Origin: Gigaspora margarita
Taxonomy: Eukaryota > Glomeromycota > Glomeromycetes > Diversisporales > Gigasporaceae
Reading direction: 5' to 3'
Assembly: GCA_009809945.1 (NCBI GenBank)
Contig: WTPW01000591.1
Location: 113,654-177,653, forward strand
Length of the DNA: 64,000 bases
The notes under the pieces are model-generated. The model had not been told where the DNA came from and made no database searches. It was given only the letters and a program-made list of their open reading frames with translations. The translations under genes and the position numbers were made by a program. Positions 47,150 to 56,821 of this stretch are shown one piece after another (within the stretch, counting starts at the first letter, position 1; the number at the start of each line of letters is the position of its first letter).

Positions 47150-47910
47150 TCATTCTTATTACAGTCCTTGCACTGCCACTTGCAGCTGTGGAGCCTAATC
47201 ACAATGTGAGGTCCTTGCACTGCTATTGCAGCCGCGAAGCCTAATTACAACATGAGGTCTTTGCACTGATATCACAGCTGCGGAGCCTAATTATTAACTT
47301 GAGGTCCTTGCATTGCTATTGCAGTTGTGGTGTCTAATTATCAACATGAGGTCCTTGTACTGATATTGCAATTGCGGAGCCTAATTACAACATTATGAGG
47401 GTTTAACCAAATGCACTGTTTTAGCCTGATCATCATTATAAGTTTCATGTATTGCTATTGCAGCTGCGGAATCTAATTTAATGTGAGATCTTTGAACTGC
47501 TATTGCAGCTGCAGAATCTTGTCATCAGTTTGTGGCCCTGGTCTAATTATTAGCATAAAGCTATTGTCCTAATCATTAACATGAGGCTTTTACACTAATG
47601 TTGTCCTAAATACAACATAAAATCCTTGCAATGCTATCACAGTTGCACAGCCTAATCATCAAGCATGAGGTTCTTACATTGTTGCTGTAGCGCAGTTGAT
47701 GCTTATCACTTAACATGAGATATATATATTATTTTTTACTGTTATTGCAGCCATTGGTTTAATTACAAGAAATGAGTCTTGCACTTCTATTGCAACCATT
47801 GAGCCTAATCATTAACTTGAAGTCCAGCACTGTTATCATAGACACAAAGATTAATCTTAACATGAGGTTCTTGTATTGCTATCCATCTGTGACATTCAGA
47901 CATATTCACA
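47150..47910. repeat. Minisatellite, ~50-bp unit (GAGGTCCTTGCACTGCTATT)
   Basis: About 14 degenerate units with GTCCTTGCACTG, TATTGCAGCTGCGGAG and CCTAATTATCAACATGAG segments. Best preserved at 47160-47400, decaying to the right. Non-coding in all frames. Confidence 0.85.
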
Positions 47911-48189
47911 CTGAATGTCTAACCATCAAACATAAGAAATCATTAGCATATTAATATTTTTTTGAAATAAAATACAATTGAAAATAAAAATTTAACAAAC
48001 CATAAGTCTTGCACTATTATTATAGCTATGATGCCCAATTGTCAATCTGAATGAGCCATTAAGCAAAGGGTAGGTAAGAAGAGTGCTCCAACAAAATATA
48101 ATTTCCTACAATATCTGTAAATTACTATTTCTATTGACTTCAAGTACATATAACGATCTAACCAAATATACTTCATTGGCATGATCACT

Positions 48190-48960
48190 ATTATAATACT
48201 TTTATAATATTCGAATGCTTTTCATTCATCTCTTTCAACTCCAATTCCATTTTCATAGAAAATTCCCATATAAAGCATTCCCTTAGAACTTGACACCTTA
48301 GATATTTCATCAGCGTTATGCACATCAGCAGATTATTCATAATATTCCAATGCCATTCATTCATCCATATTAACTCCGATACCTTTTTTCATAACAATAT
48401 CCAACTTCTCCTGTTTCATGAGCATCACCTATATTGGCAGATTTTTATAGTATTCAAATGCCTTTCTACCATTCCTTTTAGCTCCAATTCCTTTTTCATA
48501 ACAATACCCAACTCTTTCTGTTCCATCATGCGTCACCCATATCAATATTTTTTTTTATTATATACATAATATTTGAATGCCTTTGTTAGTTCCTTTTAAG
48601 CAATACCTTTTTCATAACAATATTCAACTTTTATTGTTCCATCAGCATTGCCCAAATCAGAAGATCTTTTATAATATTCGAATGACTTTCTTTCATCCTT
48701 CCTAACTCCAATGCCTTTTAGTCATCAAAACCAAGGAAAGTATAAGTATTATATCCTTCTTTACAAAGCCAATAATTTCATCTATATTCAGTTCGGCCAA
48801 ATGAAAACCAACATCTATAGCAAAATTTGACTATTCAAATAATAGTTTTCGTAACAATATCCAACTTCACTCGTCCCATCAGCATCTCCATATCAGCAGA
48901 TTTTTCATAATGCCTATTCGTTATTCAGTGACTTGCACATAGAAAAGCCTTTGTAGTTTA
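48190..48960 (-). pseudogene. Sel1-repeat pseudogene
   Basis: Reverse-strand reads such as GNALYMGIFYENGIGVERDE-stop-KAFEYY, and repeated GYCYEKGIG-like and KAFEYYEKSADMGDADG-like pieces, show five or six Sel1 repeats with in-frame stops and deletions. Same family as the exons at 3721 and 11041. It sits inside the segment that split the LINE. Confidence 0.75.
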
Positions 48961-49165
48961 TATCAGTAATAGCGTAAAGTAAATTAGTTTGTATTAAAGG
49001 TATTATAATTTCTATCGTGAATTTTATAAAAATTTCTGTTACAAACTTACCCGACAGATAATACGTTTTAAGTTTGAGTTTTTATCGAAATTCTTGTAGC
49101 TTCTATCAAGAATTACTGTAAAAATTCTCATGCATAACTTCCTCGTTATTCTGTTAATAATAGTA

Positions 49166-49419
49166 TGGGCTGCTATCAATAGAAATAAGTCAGATCGACA
49201 TTTTAAAAATAATTAATACATTTACTTTCACATTCTTATCTTATTGAATATTGAAGCTATCTTGATGATTTAATAGTCAAAAGAAAGCCTACGATCTAAG
49301 CTTTCTTATGATTAAATCATCAAGATAGCTTCAATATTCAATGAGATATGAGCTGTGAAAATAAAGGTATTGATTTTTTTAAGATATCGATCTGCCTTAT
49401 TTCTATTGACGGCAGCTCA
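49166..49419. mobile_element. MITE family B, copy 1 (254 bp, TA target)
   Basis: TGGGCTGCTATCAATAGAAAT at the left and its complement TTTCTATTGACGGCAGCTCA at the right, TA on both sides. Inner palindrome AATATTGAAGCTATCTTGATG / CATCAAGATAGCTTCAATATT. Copy 2 is at 55177. Confidence 0.88.
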
Positions 49420-49439
49420 TATGTGGGTGGAATTGAAAT

Positions 49440-50260
49440 AGTTCACATTGAAATTATTATAGTCTCTATCATGAGTTACTGTTATAAACCTTACCATTCT
49501 GGTGAGACACAGTATGTGACTCGCTAACGCATGTTATTAACATTATCCATATCTCAGTTAATTTCAAAGATAGAAATGTGCGCATAACGAACGGAAGTCT
49601 ATTTGTTAAATTTCAAAGATACAATTGTAAGTTGATTTTTTTTTTTAAAAAAAAATAAATATAAATAATTAACTGATTATTAATTCATAGTAATAGACAA
49701 TTACAAATTATGACGAATTATTATGAAATAACATGCAAATGAACATAATTACTGATTTAAATAGTGTCGTCACTCAAATTTTCTCACGGTCTAACTATGG
49801 TTTTTGGATATATCAAATCATAAACTGTTGAATTTTTTTTATTATTACGATGATTTTTGCTCAGCTTAGCACAGCTCAATATAGCTCAGCTCAACAGCTA
49901 TAATACTTAAGGATGCTTTTTTATGCATTTTTTCGCTTAAATAAGCTAGTAAGATTAGCTAATTGCCACAAAAATTTGAGTTCATGAACTTGAGTGTGCC
50001 GTTTTACCGTGTTAAAGATCAAAAAATTTATCCAGTAAAATAAAAATTATATAGCAAATATTCTACACCATCAATCATAACGTCAGCTCTGCATCATATA
50101 TAATTAATAATCAGTTGCATCATATTTGCATCATAAATCGTAATCTACATGCGGGTTATATGCAAAAATCTTAACTCCTTCCAAAAACGAATAAATGAAA
50201 ATCATTACTCCTACCAAAAAAAGGATTTTTTGAAAATTAGCATAGTGGACATCAATAAAG
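49440..50260. other. Gene-free remainder of the 3.7-kb insert
   Basis: AT-rich with AGCTCAGCTTAGCACAGCTC-like short repeats near 49860-49890. No gene supported. Confidence 0.4.
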
Positions 50261-50317
50261 TTGAACGATACCATCCCTCTACATTTCATGTTGCACATTC
50301 CATGTGATTGTACTGGT

Positions 50318-50665
50318 ATAAAAATTTTACTTAAAATATTTGATAACATCTATGACCAACTTTGGAAACCATATTGTACTGCACTTTCACAATGGAAAAA
50401 CTCTCAACACTCCACTTTAGCACTTAATACTTTATCTATACCAACTTTATCTACTATCCCTTCAAATTTTTATTCCCTATCACCAAACTGTACTAGACTT
50501 AACTACACCTACAGTTGTAGATGTGGTCTCCCTGATCAATTACATGATACAGATACTAATTTATGTCCACCTCTTGGACGTGCTCTTAAAAAAATTGATA
50601 TATGGTCCTATCAATGGATCAAATACAGCACAAATACTAACTCTATACTTCATATTCAAATCTAG
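50318..50665 (+). pseudogene. LINE C-terminal tail
   Basis: IKILLKIFDNIYDQLWKPYC and ALSQWKNSQHSTLALN, then SCRCGLPDQLHD and WIKYSTNTNSILHIQI before TAG. It continues the RNase H frame across the insert. The IYDQLWKPYC helix is the recognisable part of the LINE C-terminus in this lineage, by memory of the family. The frame is also open from 50261, inside the insert. Confidence 0.65.
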
Positions 50666-50867
50666 GTGAGTTTTAACCACTCTGGTAGGTTTAGGTTGCA
50701 AATAAATTAGATAGTATATCTGTCTATAGTCTGAGTTTCAACTCTTGTATTATAGTTTGTATACAGTAATATTAATTGTATTTTTGAGAAACTCTTTGAG
50801 GAATCTCATACAAATTATCAATAAAGATAGAGACAAAACTGAACCTTAACACCAAAAAAAAAAAAAA
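50666..50867 (+). other. LINE 3' UTR, AATAAA and poly-A tail
   Basis: AATAAAG at 50820 lies about 30 nt before fourteen or more A (50853-50867). The segment ATACAAATTATCAATAAAGA matches the truncated copy ending at 8932. Confidence 0.75.
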
Positions 50868-51544
50868 AATTTTTTTTAATTTTTTTTAAAATAATCGTAT
50901 ATCGTAGCTACATATAAAAGTTAAAATTGTCTAAACTTAATTGATAAAAATGATCTAAGTAAAGTTATTCAGGATACAAAGTTACATATATTCTAAAATT
51001 TTGAGATAATTTGGTTAAACTCTTATTAATACACTTTTATAATTTACGATTAAGTTAAAAAATTTTTAATTTTTTTAATTTTTTTTGCCTAAAGTAAATT
51101 GTAAAAGTGTAATAATAAAATATTATTAAAATTATTTGAAAACTTCAAAATATATGTAATTTTATCTTCTGAACAAAGTTACTTAGAGCATTTCTATCAA
51201 TTACTTAGTATAATTTTAATGTTTATATATAGAAAAGATAATCAATTATTAAAAAAAACACAAATTTAAAAATTTTTACTTGTTAAAAAATAATAATTAA
51301 TAACTTACAAAGATATTTATAATAATAAAATAATTAATTCAAAATATTATAATAATAATGTGATTATATAGGGGTAGTTTTATATAGATGGTAAATAAAA
51401 AATTGTGATAGTGGTTATAATGCAAATGTGCTTATATAGAGGTGAAAATTATAGTAAAAAGGTTGGCAAACTTACAAAAGTGATTATATTGGTTTTGTGA
51501 CTATATAGAGGTTTGACTGTACCAATATTAGTATTTTATCAGAT

Positions 51545-51873
51545 GCACCTATGGCGTTTTACACCATGTTACACAAAACCATTAGAATAGCCAATCAAAA
51601 TTTAAGATCAGGTGTAACATAAAATTTCAGTTTTTTGTTAATTTTTTAAAAAAACGTTCATATTGCAAAAGTTTGCTTATGAAACTACCTTTGGGGCTCT
51701 AATAAAAAAAATTCCTTGCTAAATTTTGTATATATTAATGCCTTGATAAAATCCCAGGCCTAACCCTAGGTAATAAAATTTTATTTTGTGTTTTATAAAA
51801 AATTTATTTTTTTTGTTTTTGTTACACAGATTTGCAAATCTAATTTACCTATAGTGTAAAACACCATAGGCAC
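51545..51873. mobile_element. MITE family C, copy 1
   Basis: GCACCTATGGCGTTTTACAC at the left, and GTGTAAAACACCATAGGCAC at the right. Carries CCAATCAAAATTTAAGATCA and GGTGTAACAT just inside the left arm, shared with 52323-52683. Confidence 0.78.
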
Positions 51874-52322
51874 ATTTTATATTATCCGTATTTTATTATT
51901 ACAATAATTGGCAATTATTTTTATAAGATTAAATTATAATAATTAAAGACTAATAAAATACCCATTTTGGCAAAAATTTGTATTTAATAGTACATTATCA
52001 GTGCTATTAAGTGGCTTATTTTTAACAAATCAAAATTTGGTGCTTTTTTGTAAAGAATGAAAATATATTGAGCATGAACAATAAAGAATTGTCTTATAAA
52101 TATCAATGGAAAAGATCAATGCAAAAATCAATGCGATTATTATTAATAATAATTATTATCGTCATTGATAAAATGCGCAATTTTTATTGTCATTATAATA
52201 CGTAATTATTATCAGTAGTTTATTAGATTGTATGACAGAATTATTTTGCTGACGAAACTATAAGTTTCGTCATACGTTTCATCACTAACGAAATGACGAA
52301 ACTATAATATTTATTAGTGGTA

Positions 52323-52683
52323 GCTCTCCCACAAAATTTTTACCCCCCACGTGATTTCATCCAATCAAAATTTAGGATCAGGTGTAACGTGACAGTCAAA
52401 ACAAATGTGTTTTGTTTTCTAAGTAAAAAACTTACGCGTAAAATTAAAGCTAAAAAAACTGCATTATAGTTAGGGTTAGGGTTAGTAGAATATAGCGGCT
52501 ACTAGTAAAATTTCACGAGGAACTTTTTTACTTAGGACGCAGTAGATGGTTTCCTAATAAAAATTTAGAGCTATCCCTGTTTTTTTTGTAAAAAAGTGAG
52601 TTCGCTTCGATTTTTACGTTACACCTGATCTTAAATTTTGATTGGTTAAAATCACGTGGGGGGTAAAAATTTTGTGGGAGAGC
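52323..52683. mobile_element. MITE family C relative, 361 bp, TA target
   Basis: Arms of about 68 bp: GCTCTCCCACAAAATTTTTA, CCCCCCACGTGAT and CCAATCAAAATTTAGGATCA, then GGTGTAACGT, all inverted at the right end. TA at 52321-52322 and 52684-52685. Contains TTAGGGTTAGGGTTAG at 52468. Outside it, TGACGAAACTATAA (52251) and TTTCGTCAGG (52702, 52728) suggest it sits in an older foldback. Confidence 0.88.
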
Positions 52684-53008
52684 TATAGGCGTTATAATAT
52701 TTCGTCAGGTCACGTGAGTTTCGTCAGGCATCCTTAGTCTCATGTCTGCATCACGAATTGACCTGGGTCATTCACAATCGGTGAAAATCGAGAAATTGCG
52801 CGTGTCAAATCAAAATCGACGTAAACTCAGAAATGATGCGTAACATTCTCGCCTGATTTCGTTTCATCATTTGATATTACAGCTATCCCAAAGTAACACG
52901 AATATCAAATCCGGTATGCTCATATAAGTACAATAACAGTATGTTACACTAGCACAGCACATTAACATACAACCAATTAAATGCAAGGTTTTGCTAACTA
53001 TACGTATA

Positions 53009-53148
53009 CATTATTGGGCAAAAATTTTTGAATAACGGTAAATTTGTTCAACCGGGCAAATGATCACGTGCCGCAAAGCGGCACGTGTCAGCCAATCATT
53101 TGCCCGGTTGAGCCAATTTACTGTTATTCAAAAATTTGCCCAATAATG
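53009..53148. mobile_element. Hairpin MITE, 140 bp
   Basis: CATTATTGGGCAAAAATTTT and its complement at the right end; apex ACGTGCCGCAAAGCGGCACGT at 53069-53089. Much like the 8329-8464 hairpin in design. Confidence 0.85.
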
Positions 53149-53150
53149 GT

Positions 53151-53290
53151 GTTATCCGACAATTTATGATCATGATTGGTAGGGAGTTGCCCGCTGAGTT
53201 TTAAATTTGAATAAACATGATTACGTAATAACACATAAAAAAATAACAGTAAGAAATTTTTTCATGATCATATGAGTTTGTCGGATAAAC
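53151..53290. mobile_element. Foldback element directly after the hairpin
   Basis: GTTATCCGACAATTTATGATCATG at the left and CATGATCATATGAGTTTGTCGGATAAAC at the right (shared cores TTATCCGACAA and ATGATCAT). The pair hairpin plus foldback mirrors the arrangement at 8329-8600. Confidence 0.7.
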
Positions 53291-53411
53291 TCACGTTATG
53301 GGATGATCTACAAAAATTGGCCAATCACAATAATCAAGAAATTTAGAACTCACAATCTTTATATAGAAATCTGAATACTGTACTGTATACCAAATAAACC
53401 ATTGTTAAGAT

Positions 53412-53635
53412 TACAATTTTATTACGCCCTGATGTTGCTCAATAGCAATAGCAAATACATATAAAAATGGATAGATTACAATTTTATTACGCCCTGATGT
53501 TGTTTAATAGCAATAGCAAATACATATGAAAATGGATAGATGAGATTCTGGGTAGTTTCAAGAAGAGTAAACCCAGTGATGATCTCGAATTGGGATAGTT
53601 TCAAGAAGAGTGAACCCAGTGATGATCTCGAATTG
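53412..53635. repeat. Two small tandem duplications
   Basis: A ~66-bp unit (GATTACAATTTTATTACGCC..GCAATAGCAAATACATA) is present twice at 53412-53540; a 45-bp unit (TAGTTTCAAGAAGAGT, AACCCAGTGATGATCTCG) twice at 53551-53635, the second copy being the left end of the next element. Confidence 0.88.
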
Positions 53636-54178
53636 TATCACCCTCGACATAATCTCATATAGTTTGATTGGCCAAAAAAAGTAAACAAATATCAGGTGAT
53701 CGATGAACTTTAATTAATCAACCAATCGATCTACACTACGTAATCAAAAAATATAAACGGCCCTAACCCTAACCCTAGCCACGAGGTATAAAACCACTAA
53801 CAAAAAAATAACAAAAAAATTTTTGCCTAACTCTAACCTTAACCACGAGACATAAAGTGTCTATAAAACCATTAACAAAAAAAAAGTTTATGCCTAACTA
53901 CGTCTATAAAACCACTAACAAAAAAAAATTTTTTACCTTGTGGTTAGGGTTAGGGTTAGGATCGGCTTTTTGATATAGTTAGAAGGTCTTTTATATATAG
54001 ATATCAAGAATGCGATTTATGCAGCATGTAGACATATCAAATATATTGAATTAACCCCACTCTAACTGACCGGTGATTTTGTTTATGCTCTTCTGACCAA
54101 TCAAAATTCTCAGGTGATTATATCAAGGGTAACACAATTCGTGGTTATCACTGGGTTCACGCTTCTTTAAGTGTCCCG
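53593..54178. mobile_element. TIR element with telomere-like interior, 586 bp
   Basis: Left arm GGGATAGTTTCAAGAAGAGT with GAACCCAGTGATGATCTCG, right arm the complement (TTATCACTGGGTTCACGCTTC, TTTAAGTGTCCC), about 70 bp with changes. Inside, CCCTAACCCTAACCCTAGCC (53762-53781) faces TTAGGGTTAGGGTTAGG (53944-53960). Between them ATAAAACCACTAACAAAAAA occurs three times. No ORF. Confidence 0.8.
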
Positions 54179-54214
54179 AATATCATTAATACTTCATAAA
54201 ATAGTAATATTAAA

Positions 54215-56175
54215 ATTCTTAAATTATCAATCTCAATAAGTTGAAGATCTAGGATTCTCAACCTTTAATATGTACTTAATAGCAATTATTCTATACGTAT
54301 TTCTAAAACTTAAAACAAGCCATTATTGAACTTTAGATTTCCTGTACCATACGTATATGCATTATACTAAAGTAATACATATAACCGATTCGTAGAATAA
54401 GCGTACAAGGTTTAAAATTTTAAATCATTATCAGTTGAGTATTACCTTAGATACTATCCCTTTTTATACTTGTATTACTTGCACAAATAAGAGTTTCGGG
54501 AATTAAGGTTTTCAGATTTCCTTAACTATTCTGTATAGAAATAATGCATAACTTAACAAATTAAACCTAATTTCTTAAATTATCAACCTCGATAAAGTGT
54601 GTGGATAAATACTTTATTGAAGTCGATAATTTAAGAAATATTTGATTTCAATGTGTTCTATTTGATTATGTACCAGGCAGACCATCTCTCCAGAGTTAAT
54701 ATATGTAACGTATAATTAAGTAGGTATAATTAAGTAGCACATTTTGAGATCAAATATTTCTGAAGTTATCGACCTCAATAAAGTATTGTGTACACACTTT
54801 ATTAATGCCAATGATTTAGGAAATAACTTGTTTATATTTGTCTCTATAAGGATATTATGATTTTTAGATTTCTTTCACTGTACTTACGGTGCAGGAAATT
54901 TAATGATCTAAATCTCACGTTAAGATAATGCATAAACTAGTAGCTCATTAAAATAAATTCATAAATTGTCAATCTAAACAGAGAGAGAGGCATAGAAACT
55001 TTCAAAAATCTGTCAAAATTAACTTGCTAAAACTTAAAAATTTAATGGTGCTGATAATGTATTTATTAAATGCAAGCTTTTGCAAATCTAGGCACATTAT
55101 TAGCATTTTATTACAAAATTAATATTATAAATAGATTTGTCAATTATTATATTTATAAAATTCAAAATTAGTAATAGTGCTGCCGTCAATAAAAATCAGG
55201 CAGATTAACATTATGAAAAAATTAATGCCTTAACTTTCACAGCTCATAACTTGATGAATTTCGAAGCTATTATATCATATAATAGTCAGAAAAAAACTTA
55301 AAGCCTATGCTTTCTTTTGACTACTTAATGATATTAAAACTTCGAAATTCACCGAGCTATGAGCTGTGAAAGTTAAGACATTAATTTTTTTTCAGAATAC
55401 TAACCTGCATGATTTCTATTGACAGCAGCCCATATTATTAATAATAAAGATCTAAAAATTACCAATTTATTAGGTACTTAAAAGTACTGATAATGAAATA
55501 AATTATTGAAATTGCTAAATTAGTGCTAATAATGCACTTCATATTGCTTATTATTGGCAAATAATTGCATATATCGAAATTATCAGATTTTTGCAAATAA
55601 TACGCCAAGAATAAAATATGTATTTAATAGGAGTTGTTTTATGAATACGGCTGAAACTTTAAATAAGCTGCTACTGAGTTTAGCTTATCTCCAGTGTGCT
55701 GATCGTTGTTTATTTGATTGAGATTTTTAGATTTTTGCACCATACGCAAGAAATCTAAAAACCACAATTACACCATATAGTGACAAAATATAATCAATGA
55801 AATTAAATACTTAAATTTATTAAAGTCAATAATTTAATTTTAATGTATGACTTGATTAAAGGTTACAGATTACGCCAAGTGGATGAACATTAAAATTCAT
55901 GAATCTAAAAACCACAATTACATCTTATAGATACAAAATATAAACAATGAAATTAAATGCTTATATTTATTGAAATCGATAGTTTAATTTTATGTGAAAC
56001 TTGATTATAAACGCCAAGCAGATAATCTTATTTCTTAAATTATCAATTAAATACTTATATTTGTTGAAGTCGATAGTTTAATTTTTATGTGTAACTTGAT
56101 TATAAACGCCATGCAGATAATCATATTTCTTAAATTATCAACTTCAATAAAGTATTTACATACACATTTATTGTT
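54215..56175. repeat. Cluster of short hairpins (TTATCAACCTCAATAAAG family)
   Basis: AAATTATCAACCTCGATAAAGT facing ACTTTATTGAAGTCGATAATTT at 54577-54635, with relatives at 54230, 54755-54820, 56030 and 56128-56190. Direct units of about 150 bp (ATCTAAAAACCACAATTACA .. TGATTATAAACGCCAAGC) repeat at 55751, 55906 and partly 56042. No gene in this 2 kb apart from the MITE at 55177. Confidence 0.7.
55177..55432. mobile_element. MITE family B, copy 2 (256 bp)
   Basis: Same ends and inner palindrome plan as 49166-49419 (GTGCTGCCGTCAATA.., ..TATTGACAGCAGCCCA), with GCTCATAACTTGATGAATTTC facing GAAATTCACCGAGCTATGAGC. TA on both sides. Confidence 0.85.
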
Positions 56176-56306
56176 GTTAATGATTTAAGATTTCAATGCA
56201 TGTGTTTGTCATTATAAGGCATAATTGTGGTTATACATTTTTTTTTTGCACCGTACGTGCGTACTTAATAGCAATCATTCATAAGTATCAGGGACGGCAA
56301 ATACGT

Positions 56307-56392
56307 CCATTCCGATATAGATTAACCAATCAAAACTGGTACGTACCTGGTGACAAATATAAGTTTTGATTGGTTAATCTATATTAGAATGG
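56307..56392. mobile_element. Short hairpin MITE, 86 bp
   Basis: CCATTCCGATATAGATTAACC with AATCAAAACT, and its complement AGTTTTGATTGGTTAATCTA with TATTAGAATGG. It lies about 430 bp upstream of the membrane-protein gene. Confidence 0.8.
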
Positions 56393-56821
56393 AACTAAAA
56401 CTTGAATAAGGATGACATATTTTAAATTTTCTCGAACAAGTAAAATACATATAAATACACATGCGCGCATATTATACACAAAAAAATATGTTCACACGCA
56501 TCCTCGGATGACTATCGGATGACCAGCATTAAATGATATGCAATAATTGGCCTAAAATATGTGTAGTTTTTACCCTAAGCCTAGACCGGGCGTTATCTGG
56601 CGCAAGGATGCACCTGAAACAATGCTTGATAAAAATGCGTGTGGTTAAAGTAACGTTACATATAATTAGCCTATCATTTGTTAAAGTAAATGGTTATTAT
56701 TTAATATTGAATATTCTTTGTCAAATGTTATTAAATGATGGAATTTATTAAATAAAAAAAGATATAAATATTAAATGGTTGTAATTTGTAGACGTTAAAA
56801 AACGAAATAATTTAGATAAAG

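Larger units (their letters stand above)
46648..50317. mobile_element. 3.7-kb segment inserted near the LINE C-terminus
   Basis: The LINE frame ends ..ASNIAI at 46647 and resumes as IKILLKIFDNIYDQLWKP at 50318; ATA is present at both edges (46645-46647, 50318-50320), so removing the segment and one ATA rejoins the frame. It holds a minisatellite, a Sel1 relic and a MITE but no transposase. No convincing terminal repeats: only a weak likeness of ACCAGTATGATCACGTG near 46680 to the complement of the right end. Could be a captured genomic piece or a composite element. Confidence 0.55.
40191..50867 (+). mobile_element. LINE retrotransposon (endonuclease-RT-RNase H), degenerate
   Basis: Runs from the first coding bases after the poly-T apex of the foldback element to AATAAAG.. 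and a poly-A tail at 50853-50867. T-rich and A-rich target sequence borders both ends. Order of domains: N-terminal domain, apurinic-type endonuclease, reverse transcriptase, RNase H, zinc knuckle, C-terminal tail, as in LINEs of the I/Tad-like groups common in arbuscular mycorrhizal fungi. Interrupted by 41417-41857 and 46648-50317. Many stops and shifts: inactive. Confidence 0.85.
39649..51519. mobile_element. Foldback DNA element (about 1.2 kb) split by a LINE
   Basis: Left end CAGTCAAACCTCCATATAGTCAC, right end GTGACTATATAGAGGTTTGACTG, TA outside both (39647-39648, 51520-51521). The arms 39850-40190 and 50870-51230 are long inverted copies (TACGATTATTTT against AAAATAATCGTATATCG; GATCATTTTTATCGAT against its complement). 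The LINE lies between them. Without it the element is about 1194 bp, close to the intact relative at 61826-62987 (1162 bp). Confidence 0.85.

Noticed and set aside
48318..48569. 83-codon plus-strand ORF
   Set aside because: Antisense of the Sel1 pseudogene.
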